A DNA stretch of 6,357 nt from Gammaproteobacteria bacterium (GTDB taxonomy: Bacteria; Pseudomonadota; Gammaproteobacteria; GRL18): positions 1 to 6,357 of the forward strand of contig DAOVUK010000202.1 in assembly GCA_030632625.1 (NCBI GenBank). The letters run 5' to 3'. A model generated the notes under the pieces. It had not been told where the DNA came from. It saw only the letters and a list, made by a program, of their open reading frames with translations, and did not search any database. Every line of letters starts with the position of its first letter. Within the stretch, counting starts at the first letter, position 1. Positions 1-6,357 of the stretch are shown piece after piece. The translations under genes and the position numbers were made by a program.

Positions 1-2
1 AA

Positions 3-2405
3 TTTTTAGAAGAGATCTTTGTACAACGTCATAGACTGTTAGAGAAGGCTGTGGCATGGAGCAAAGACAGTATTATCCATAAACAAAAAAAACATTTATT
101 GTTTATCGGACCAAGAGGAAGTGGTAAAACTCATTTAATATCAATGATTGTCAATCGTCTGGAAATCCAGGCAGAATCACAAGCTGTGCTGCAGAATAAG
201 ATGCTTATTGTGTGGCTGGGGGAAGATGATATTATCACTAATTTCCTTGATTTAATGTCATCCATACTGACCACTCTGGTGCAAACTTACCCGGATCAAT
301 TTCATGACCATAGTTTGCAAAACATAACTACTCTGGATATCGATGCTAAAGCTGAGCAGATTATGCACAGTATCAATGAGCAACTCGGAGACAGAACAAT
401 TGTCTTAGTCAAAGAAAACCTGAGCGATGTATTTCGAGGATTAAAAGATACGGGGCAAAAGAAATTCAGATCTTTTTTACAAGAAGAAAGAAACACGCTG
501 GTTTTAGCAAGCTCACAGCAACTATTTGATGGTATTGCATCACGAGATGCTGCTTTTTTTGGTTTCTTTGATACCCACCATTTAAAACCTCTTAATCTAA
601 AAGAGGCAATGAAGCTGGTGACAAAGCTTGCTGAACAAAAAAATGATCAAAAATTACTCGCTTTTTTAAAGACACCTCAGGGTTATTTTCGGTTGCGTGC
701 TTTGCACTATCTGGCAGGTGGCAACCATCGATTATATATTGGCCTGCTGGATTTCCTGACCATGGAGTCTTTTGATAACCTGGTAAACGCACTACAGGAG
801 CTGGTTGTCAACTTAACACCCTATTTTCAGGAACGTATTCGCTCATTACCCCCCCAACAAGGGAAAATTATCCAGAAACTATGTGCAATACAAGGTGCAG
901 TGCCCGTCAAAGAACTTGCAGCACAGGCCATGATTGATGAACGAGGAGCTGCAAAACAATTAGGTGAGTTAGCCAAAAAAAAATACGTGCTGTCACATAA
1001 GCGCGGTAAGCTGACTTATTATGAAGTGGCTGAACCATTAATGCGTCTTTCTTTAGAAGTAAAAAATTCCCGTGGCAAGCCACTAAAAATGCTGGTGTTA
1101 TTATTAAGAGCATGGTTCTCAGATAATGACTTGCAAGTAGAGGAAAATAACATAGTAAAAAATTCTGCAGACAGCCTGCTTTCACTTTACAAATCTTCTG
1201 CCTTAGAGACAGATAAGAAAATGTTAAGGGATATGCATTCAGAAATACAAAAAGAAATGCAGACGGGTATAGTTAATGGTGATCATAAGGGCATTATCCA
1301 ATCCTGTAACGAAATTCTCAATGCTCCTCTGGTATCCGGAGAATTTATAAAAGATAGAGCTGAGGCACTATGGAACCGGGCTATTGCTTATAACAAACAA
1401 GGTGAAACTGAAAAAGAAATTCAGGATTACAGCACTTTGATTGATTTAGACGATGCACCAGCCGAGCAAAGAGCAAAGGCACTATTTAATCGTGGTGTTA
1501 CCTATCGTCAGCAAGGTGAAGCAGAAAAAGAAATTCAGGATTACAGAACTTTGATTGATTTAGACGGTGCACCAGCCGAGCACAGAGCAAAGGCACTATT
1601 TAATCGTGGTGTTACCTATAGTCAGCAAGGTGAAGCAAAAAAAGCAATTCAGGATTACAGCACTTTGATTGATTTAGACGACGCACCAACTGAACTAAGG
1701 GCAAAGGCATTGCTTAATCGTGGTATTATCTATCGTCAGCAAGGTGAGGCAGAAAAAGCAATTCAGGGTTATGACACTTTAATTGATTTAGACGATGCAC
1801 CAACCAAACTAAGAGCACAGGCACTGTTTAATCGTGCTGTTACCTATCGTCAGCAAGGTGAAACAGAAAAGGCAATTCTTGATTGTGACACTTTTATTAA
1901 TTTAGAAAATATCCCTTTTGATATACCAAATAAAGTAAAATTTACTCTTCCAGAGATTTATTTTACATCGCTGGACAGAGAAAAAGCTCATAATGCTCTC
2001 AAGATGGCATTTATTCAGGGAAATAAGAAAGCAGAGGACTATCCAACCAATATTACAAATATCCTTATATCTATTATTGGCTTAGGCTCTTCTTTCTGGC
2101 AAAAGGAAATAGACTGGCTGTTATTATTATTTAAAGAGTATGGTGTTCTGGAACATCTGGGATCAGCACTTATTAAATCAGTCCCTGCATTTATAAAAGA
2201 TCCATCCTTATTGTCATCACTGGAAAAGTGGCAGTCACTCTGGCAGGAAGCGGGAAAAGACAATGAGGAGATGAGAATTCCATTAGAAGCCATAGCAGCA
2301 ATGAGACTATCAATAGAACAAAAAACGGACAAACCATTATTGAGACTGCCCAAAGAAGTACGTGGTCTGGTGCAGCCTCTTATTGCAGATGAAATAAGCC
2401 AATAA
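3..2405 (+). CDS. AAA/STAND-like P-loop NTPase with winged-helix domain and TPR array, 5'-partial
   Basis: The reading frame is open to the left edge. Codons from position 3 read FLEEIFVQRHRLLEKAVAW, which matches the lead-in to the P-loop in this family, so the GTG at 51 is very probably internal and the true start lies outside the window. Numbering residues from that GTG: Walker A GPRGSGKT at 20-27; a Walker B-like strand IVLVKENL at 117-124 that keeps the Glu but lacks the preceding Asp; a sensor-1-like strand VLASSQQLF at 151-159; a winged-helix region at about 268-335; five 38-residue TPR units at 436-625; a helical C-terminal domain at 626-784 ending near LPKEVRGLV. No signal peptide or membrane segment is visible. 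The order ATPase, winged helix, then protein-binding repeats is that of STAND/Orc-like signalling NTPases, which switch state on binding a ligand or partner. Regulation or defence would be possible roles, but nothing here identifies the trigger or output. Architecture is well supported; function is unknown. Confidence 0.9.
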   Translation, partial: FLEEIFVQRHRLLEKAVAWSKDSIIHKQKKHLLFIGPRGSGKTHLISMIVNRLEIQAESQAVLQNKMLIVWLGEDDIITNFLDLMSSILTTLVQTYPDQFHDHSLQNITTLDIDAKAEQIMHSINEQLGDRTIVLVKENLSDVFRGLKDTGQKKFRSFLQEERNTLVLASSQQLFDGIASRDAAFFGFFDTHHLKPLNLKEAMKLVTKLAEQKNDQKLLAFLKTPQGYFRLRALHYLAGGNHRLYIGLLDFLTMESFDNLVNALQELVVNLTPYFQERIRSLPPQQGKIIQKLCAIQGAVPVKELAAQAMIDERGAAKQLGELAKKKYVLSHKRGKLTYYEVAEPLMRLSLEVKNSRGKPLKMLVLLLRAWFSDNDLQVEENNIVKNSADSLLSLYKSSALETDKKMLRDMHSEIQKEMQTGIVNGDHKGIIQSCNEILNAPLVSGEFIKDRAEALWNRAIAYNKQGETEKEIQDYSTLIDLDDAPAEQRAKALFNRGVTYRQQGEAEKEIQDYRTLIDLDGAPAEHRAKALFNRGVTYSQQGEAKKAIQDYSTLIDLDDAPTELRAKALLNRGIIYRQQGEAEKAIQGYDTLIDLDDAPTKLRAQALFNRAVTYRQQGETEKAILDCDTFINLENIPFDIPNKVKFTLPEIYFTSLDREKAHNALKMAFIQGNKKAEDYPTNITNILISIIGLGSSFWQKEIDWLLLLFKEYGVLEHLGSALIKSVPAFIKDPSLLSSLEKWQSLWQEAGKDNEEMRIPLEAIAAMRLSIEQKTDKPLLRLPKEVRGLVQPLIADEISQ
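1356..1925 (+). repeat. Five tandem 114-bp units encoding 38-residue TPRs
   Basis: Five in-frame units start at 1356, 1470, 1584, 1698 and 1812, each exactly 114 bp. The shared protein pattern is RAkALfNRgvtYrQQGEaek followed by aIqdYdtLIDLDdAPaeL, a TPR helix pair with four residues more than the canonical 34, placed in the linker between repeats. Units 2 and 3 differ at 11 of 114 bases by hand comparison. Unit 1 (AlWNRAiAYnKQGE) and unit 5 (ending in NLENIPFDI) are more diverged, as expected for the caps of an array that grows in the middle. Unit number probably varies between relatives. Confidence 0.93.
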
Positions 2406-2432
2406 ACTCAGAGTGTATTTTAGCTGAGAAAC

Positions 2433-2452
2433 AAAGTCTTAATAACTTTTTT
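2433..2452 (+). terminator. Weak candidate terminator for the NTPase gene
   Basis: A short stem, AAAGT (2433-2437) with ACTTT (2445-2449), has a 7-nt loop and runs into T residues up to 2452, 28 bp after the stop codon. A second small hairpin, CTCAG/CTGAG (2407-2411 with 2424-2428), lies just before it. Both stems are only 5 bp and the T-proximal one is AT-rich, so this could be chance. The stronger hairpin at 2495-2524 has no T-run on this strand. Confidence 0.3.
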
Positions 2453-2487
2453 GGATTTATTTTTAGAGTTTATTTCATCATCCTGTT

Positions 2488-2524
2488 TAAAAACAAGTCT
2501 TGTTCTTCCATTGAAGCAAGACTT
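2488..2524 (-). terminator. Rho-independent terminator of the molybdoenzyme operon
   Basis: Read on the minus strand, an 8-bp perfect stem AAGTCTTG/CAAGACTT (2517-2524 with 2495-2502) is capped by a 4-bp stem CTTC/GAAG (2513-2516 with 2505-2508), a 4-nt loop AATG and a 2-nt bulge. GTTTTT follows at once. It begins 24 bp after the stop codon of the ferredoxin-anchor gene. Its position and the T-run on this strand make it the likely end of the minus-strand transcript. Confidence 0.75.
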
Positions 2525-2548
2525 ACAGTATGTATTTGAGCTGAACTC

Positions 2549-4471
2549 TTAACCCGTAAAGATCCTCTTGAATTGATCGATTTTATCATCAAGCGAAGTG
2601 GTTTTAATGGTTTCAATTAATTCTTTGACATTAAATGCATGATGTTTCTCGTAGATCACTCCCATCTGAGGCATATCTGCCAGACCTGTTTCACGGGCAT
2701 GTTCAACAAAACCTTGATTTCTCCAGAAAAAACCACCCGGCATTGTGGTTGGGATCACCACCACATAAAATAATGCTCTGCCTATAATGGCTGAACTCAG
2801 TGCTGTGCCCGCTAAAAGAAGATAAGCCCAGAATGACTGATATTCTGTCAATAACAGACTTAAGCTAATGATTAATGAAACTACCAGCAAACTATTTCTT
2901 AAAACATAAGCATTACCATAACTCGTTGTTTGTTCATAAAAAGATGCAGCACCCTCACTTTTAGCAGATTTAAGACTTCTGCGATGTGACCATAATCCTG
3001 CTATTTCAATCACCAGGCCAATGCTGATAGCCGATAATAAAAGTGTATTCAATTGCTGAGGTATCACGTCTGCTGCAGTATTAGATATTGCAACAAAGAG
3101 TGAGCCCAGCACCAGACCAGTCCCTATAAAAGAGCTTGCCGTATTGATATGATTCCAGAAAGGACGAGCTTCTATTCGATAAAGTTTATACATATAGTAG
3201 CCGCCTGCCATCAATCCGGTGAGTGCAATAAGAGCCGCTAACAATTGTAAGGCAGCAAAAAATGGATGCTCAAAAAATGCGAGTATGGTAAACAAAACCA
3301 GACCGGCAAAAAACAAACTGACACCGGCAATTTCCCGGCTGACCGGGGAATGTTTCAGGTTATAAAAACCACGGTAAAAACGCTGAGGTTTGCCTAAGTG
3401 CATATTGAGTTTATAGAGTCCCATGGTAATTAAGCCCACCAATGTAACTAATGCAGGTAAATAAGCCGGACTTGCTGATAAGCTGTCTAAGCCACTTCCA
3501 TTGATAAAAAAGCCTGCAAAGAACCATAAAAATGCACCCATAACCAATTGGGCACTCAATGTAAAAGCAATATGAGCATTTTCATGAGAGGTTAATAGTC
3601 TTTTTAAATTCCATTGACGATCAAAACCCTGTTTGGGATCAAGCTCTGGTATAAACGGACTTTCTTCAAACGTGCTCGAAGGTTCATCACTACGATGATA
3701 TTTAATCGCCGTTTGATCAACTCGTGTCATCTCTCTTTGAGTGGTACGGGTTTGTTGAAAACGAATATTGGGGTGCGTAATATCGGTTCTTGGAAAACCG
3801 GGAATATCAACTTTGGCCTGACTGCGATTTTCCGGGATATCTTCGATGACCCCAAAATCCAAAGCATTACCCAGACAGGCAGTAGTACAAGCTGGTTTTA
3901 ATCCTACTTCCAGTCGATCAACACACATATTACATTTGCTTACCTGGCCTTTCTCAGGATCAAGCTGTGGGGCATTATAGGGGCAGACCCAAGTGCAGTA
4001 ACCGCAGCCAAAACAAATATCGGGATCTTGTAATACCGCGCCATATTCTGCAAATTTGGTATAAGCCCGGGTAGGACAGCCTTTTAAACACACCGGATCA
4101 TCACAATGATTGCAGGCCATTGATATATTGAGGCGTTGATAGGCAGGATACGTCCCGCCTTCAACAAAACCGACCGAACGAAAAGCAATATGTGCAGGAT
4201 TATCATTTTTCTCACTACAGGCGGCTTCACAGGCATGACAGGCAATACAATTGTCCGCATTAAAAAAGAAACCATGCTGTTTATAACGATCGGGATTAGC
4301 ACCAATCTCACTATCCTGATTGATATTGAGTGATTGCTCTCTCAATGGATTATTGCTTTGTACTGTTTCTATCGGTGTACCATAACAATTAGTTGTCCCG
4401 CCATAAGATACTTCACTCTTTGTTCTATCAAGTATTGCGTAATCTGGTTCATTATCTCTGCGTGCAAACAT
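2549..4471 (-). CDS. DmsB-DmsC fusion: four-cluster ferredoxin joined to a DmsC-type membrane anchor subunit
   Basis: This 640-residue protein should pass electrons between the membrane quinone pool and the molybdoenzyme encoded just upstream. After a 70-residue N-terminal extension, four complete [4Fe-4S] Cys sets appear: C75/78/81/85, C120/123/128/132, C153/156/159/163 and C180/183/195/199. This is the DmsB/NrfC pattern, and no Cys is replaced by Trp as in NarH. A charged linker (about 210-295) leads to eight hydrophobic helices at about 302-323, 336-354, 380-400, 403-427, 444-464, 474-493, 525-543 and 546-573, matching DmsC. Loops after helices 2, 4, 6 and 8 are rich in Arg/Lys and the others are neutral, so the positive-inside rule puts both termini and the ferredoxin in the cytoplasm. 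DmsB and DmsC are separate proteins in E. coli, so the fusion is a notable variant. The ATG at 4471 is chosen because it follows the upstream gene by 41 bp and has a GGA 8 nt before it. The family is sure; the physiological partner is inferred from adjacency. Confidence 0.92.
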   Translation of the reverse strand: MFARRDNEPDYAILDRTKSEVSYGGTTNCYGTPIETVQSNNPLREQSLNINQDSEIGANPDRYKQHGFFFNADNCIACHACEAACSEKNDNPAHIAFRSVGFVEGGTYPAYQRLNISMACNHCDDPVCLKGCPTRAYTKFAEYGAVLQDPDICFGCGYCTWVCPYNAPQLDPEKGQVSKCNMCVDRLEVGLKPACTTACLGNALDFGVIEDIPENRSQAKVDIPGFPRTDITHPNIRFQQTRTTQREMTRVDQTAIKYHRSDEPSSTFEESPFIPELDPKQGFDRQWNLKRLLTSHENAHIAFTLSAQLVMGAFLWFFAGFFINGSGLDSLSASPAYLPALVTLVGLITMGLYKLNMHLGKPQRFYRGFYNLKHSPVSREIAGVSLFFAGLVLFTILAFFEHPFFAALQLLAALIALTGLMAGGYYMYKLYRIEARPFWNHINTASSFIGTGLVLGSLFVAISNTAADVIPQQLNTLLLSAISIGLVIEIAGLWSHRRSLKSAKSEGAASFYEQTTSYGNAYVLRNSLLVVSLIISLSLLLTEYQSFWAYLLLAGTALSSAIIGRALFYVVVIPTTMPGGFFWRNQGFVEHARETGLADMPQMGVIYEKHHAFNVKELIETIKTTSLDDKIDQFKRIFTG

Positions 4472-4479
4472 TTTTTAAT

Positions 4480-4483
4480 TCCA
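4480..4483 (-). promoter_or_regulatory. Ribosome binding site supporting the start at 4471
   Basis: On the minus strand TGGA lies 8 nt upstream of the ATG, within GATGGAATTAAAAAATG. It is a weak but well-spaced Shine-Dalgarno match. The 41-bp gap (4472-4512) leaves little room for a separate promoter, which favours co-transcription with the catalytic gene. Confidence 0.45.
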
Positions 4484-4512
4484 TCATCTATAAGGGCTTG
4501 TTTAGAAATAGC

Positions 4513-6357
4513 TTAGAAATTGCGCATTTCCATACTTAATAAAGCAGCTGCTTTCTGATCGTCAAGACGTTCTATGCGTATCGCCGATTGCTTGTATGCC
4601 GGCTGCCTTGAATGGGGATCAAGTAAACCCAGAGTTAAACGGTTGGCACAATCATGAAAGTGAAAAGGTAAAAAGACCATATTTTTAGGGACACGATGTG
4701 TGGGTGTTGCCATCACCACAGCATCTGAACGTCTTGAAACAAGGCGTACATACTCGCCGCGTTTTATTCCCAGCTCAAAAGCTAAATCCGGATTGATTTC
4801 AATAAACGGGATAGGACTGTACTTGTTGTTATTGCCAATCTTCCCGGTTTTAGTGCGCCCATGCCAATGCTCAATCAATCTGCCGGTATTGAGCCAGACA
4901 GGAAATTTTTCATCAGGCACTTCATTATTATCAATAAAAGGCAGTGGAATTAATTTTGCTTTACCATCAGCATATCTAAAAGTGGCTGTTTCAGTATATA
5001 AACGTTTACCACCAGCCGGAGGTGCTTCACCCGCAGTCGCCTGTTGTTCGGTATAAGGCCATTGAATACCCCTGTTTTTTTCCAATAGTTCATGATTCAT
5101 ACCGGAAATATCAGCAAGTCGTCCCTTAGACAGTTCTCCCATTTCCAGGAAAATATCAGACGACTTATCAGGGAAATTCACTTTTCCCAGTCCTTCTTCA
5201 TTAGAGTTGAAACGTTTTGCCATTTCATTAAAAATCCATAAATCCGGCTTTGCTTCACCTGGTGGCGGAATGATTGCATTGATCAGGTTAACCCGTCGTT
5301 CAGTATTGGTCATCACCCCTTCTTTTTCAGCCCAGGTTCCTGCAGGCAGATAAACATGAGCATATTGATTACTTTCTGAATCCTCATAACAATCCTGAAC
5401 CACACAAAATTCCAGTTTTTGCATAGCCCTTCTGACCCGTTCAGAATTAGGTAAAGAACTCAATGGGTTCGTTGCAATCAGCCATAAACCCTTGATATGT
5501 CCCGCTTCAATGGCATGATAAATATCAGTTTGAAACATACCGCGTTTCTTTGGCAAAAATTCTTCATCAATATTCCAGAATTCAGCAATATCTTTTCTAT
5601 CCTGCTCATTTTCCAGCAGACGATGATTCGGCAAACCAGAGCAGGATGACCACTCTCTGGTGCCCATGGCATTGCATTGTCCGGTAATAGATAAACTGGT
5701 ACCACCCGGCTTACCAATATTACCAGTGATTAAGGCCAGATTGTTGATCCCCACCACACCATCAGAACCATGAGTAGATTGATTAATACCCATGGTCCAG
5801 ATAGACATGGCAGCACCTGCGCCCGCATAAAGTCGTGCGACACTGCGTATGGTATCTTCATCAATACCGCAAATTTTTGCGGCTGTTATGGGATCATATT
5901 TTTCCACCTCAGCCATTAACTCATCAAGGCCATTAGTGTTGGCTTTGATATAGTCGCTATCCTGAAGATTTTCTTTAAAGATCACATGCATTAAAGCATT
6001 TTGCAACACCACATCCGTACCCGGTGTGATGGGTAAATGAATATCGGCATTTTGCGCCAGCATAGTGACACGCGGATCAATGACAATCAGTGGAAAGTGA
6101 CGTTTTTCCTGAGCTTCTTTAAAACGCCAGTAGATAATAGGATGCTGCTCCGGCAGGTTTGATCCCCAGGCAATTAAACAATCGGTATGCTCAAAGTCTT
6201 CGTAGCAGCCTGGTGGGCCATCTGAGCCAAAGGATCGTTTATAACCTGATACAGCAGAGGCCATACACAGGGTGGTATTACCGTCATAGTTATTCGTGCC
6301 TATTAATCCCCGGGTTAATTTACCCAGGGTATAAAATTCTTCGGTGAGCATTTGCCC
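4513..6357 (-). CDS. NasA/NarB-like molybdopterin oxidoreductase (probable nitrate reductase catalytic subunit), 5'-partial
   Basis: The frame stays open to the right edge, where the last codons read G-Q before the Met at 6351. GQ(M/L)LTE is an internal motif of NapA/NasA/NarB enzymes, so this Met is not the start. Roughly the first 100-150 residues are missing, including the expected N-terminal [4Fe-4S] Cys set. Numbering from that Met: LCMASAV at 28-34 supplies the probable Mo ligand Cys29, as in nitrate reductases and unlike formate dehydrogenases; SDGPPGCYEDFE at 43-54 and WGSN at 62-65 belong to the MGD-binding core; GQCNAMGTRE at 224-233 and LPAGTWAEKEGVMTN at 335-349 are family signatures; a C-terminal dinucleotide-binding domain runs from about 484 to 595, with HDCANRLTLGLLDP at 566-579. 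The chain ends soon afterwards with no [2Fe-2S] BFD-like tail of the Klebsiella NasA type, so electrons must come from a partner, plausibly the ferredoxin-anchor protein 41 bp downstream. The completed length would be close to NarB (a little over 700 residues). The family is secure; nitrate as substrate is likely but not proven. Cellular location cannot be read, since any Tat signal would be outside the window. Confidence 0.9.
   Translation of the reverse strand, partial: GQMLTEEFYTLGKLTRGLIGTNNYDGNTTLCMASAVSGYKRSFGSDGPPGCYEDFEHTDCLIAWGSNLPEQHPIIYWRFKEAQEKRHFPLIVIDPRVTMLAQNADIHLPITPGTDVVLQNALMHVIFKENLQDSDYIKANTNGLDELMAEVEKYDPITAAKICGIDEDTIRSVARLYAGAGAAMSIWTMGINQSTHGSDGVVGINNLALITGNIGKPGGTSLSITGQCNAMGTREWSSCSGLPNHRLLENEQDRKDIAEFWNIDEEFLPKKRGMFQTDIYHAIEAGHIKGLWLIATNPLSSLPNSERVRRAMQKLEFCVVQDCYEDSESNQYAHVYLPAGTWAEKEGVMTNTERRVNLINAIIPPPGEAKPDLWIFNEMAKRFNSNEEGLGKVNFPDKSSDIFLEMGELSKGRLADISGMNHELLEKNRGIQWPYTEQQATAGEAPPAGGKRLYTETATFRYADGKAKLIPLPFIDNNEVPDEKFPVWLNTGRLIEHWHGRTKTGKIGNNNKYSPIPFIEINPDLAFELGIKRGEYVRLVSRRSDAVVMATPTHRVPKNMVFLPFHFHDCANRLTLGLLDPHSRQPAYKQSAIRIERLDDQKAAALLSMEMRNF

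Noticed and set aside
51..53. GTG as the start codon of the NTPase gene
   Set aside because: The frame is open to the left edge and the upstream codons encode family-like sequence (FLEEIFVQRHRLLEKAV) leading into the P-loop. There is also no clear ribosome binding site at good spacing.
907..1185. Hydrophobic 92-residue minus-strand frame resembling a small membrane protein, with further antisense frames at 302-496, 592-792 and 2039-2353
   Set aside because: They are antisense to the winged-helix and other coding parts of the NTPase gene; the hydrophobic composition is what complementing that sequence would give.
1356..1925. CRISPR array or non-coding tandem repeat
   Set aside because: Units are contiguous, 114 bp, in frame and encode TPRs; there are no spacers.
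3614..3901. 95-residue plus-strand open frame, and similar ones at 4136-4333, 4334-4516 and 4700-5056
   Set aside because: They lie antisense to strongly conserved coding sequence with intact cluster and MGD-binding motifs, and show no domain or ribosome binding site of their own.
5478..5717. 79-residue minus-strand open frame, and a similar one at 4084-4311
   Set aside because: They are out-of-frame shadows on the same strand as the large minus-strand genes, with no recognisable features.
6349..6351. ATG as the start codon of the molybdopterin oxidoreductase
   Set aside because: It would begin inside the conserved GQMLTEEFY motif and omit the N-terminal part of the fold; the codons beyond it read G-Q in frame to the edge.

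Overview
The window holds three protein genes and no RNA gene, mobile element or CRISPR array that I can support. The sequence is AT-rich (about 40% GC by eye). The protein families fit a gammaproteobacterium, possibly a sulfur-oxidising or methanotrophic lineage where large TPR-bearing NTPases are common. That placement is an impression from the families, not a demonstrated assignment.

Layout. Positions 3-2405 (+) carry a large NTPase whose N-terminus lies beyond the left edge. It has a P-loop AAA/STAND-like ATPase domain, a winged-helix domain, five 38-residue TPR units and a helical C-terminal domain. Positions 2406-2548 are a convergent intergenic gap. It contains a good Rho-independent terminator for the minus-strand operon and a weaker candidate for the plus-strand gene. 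Positions 2549-4471 (-) encode a fusion of a four-cluster DmsB-type ferredoxin and an eight-helix DmsC-type membrane anchor. Positions 4513-6357 (-) encode most of a NasA/NarB-type molybdopterin oxidoreductase whose N-terminus runs off the right edge. The two minus-strand genes are 41 bp apart, and the catalytic gene comes first.

How they work together. The two minus-strand genes look like one membrane-bound molybdoenzyme. A Mo-bisMGD catalytic subunit, most like assimilatory nitrate reductase, would exchange electrons through four [4Fe-4S] clusters with a quinone-facing anchor. Charge distribution in the anchor loops puts both of its termini, and so the fused ferredoxin, in the cytoplasm. 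This suggests a quinol-linked cytoplasmic nitrate reductase rather than the usual ferredoxin- or NAD(P)H-fed one. The substrate is inferred from family resemblance and is not proven.

The NTPase is transcribed towards this operon from the other side, so there is no sign of co-transcription or a shared role. Its most notable feature is a TPR array whose second and third units are about 90% identical in DNA, with nearly all differences changing the amino acid.
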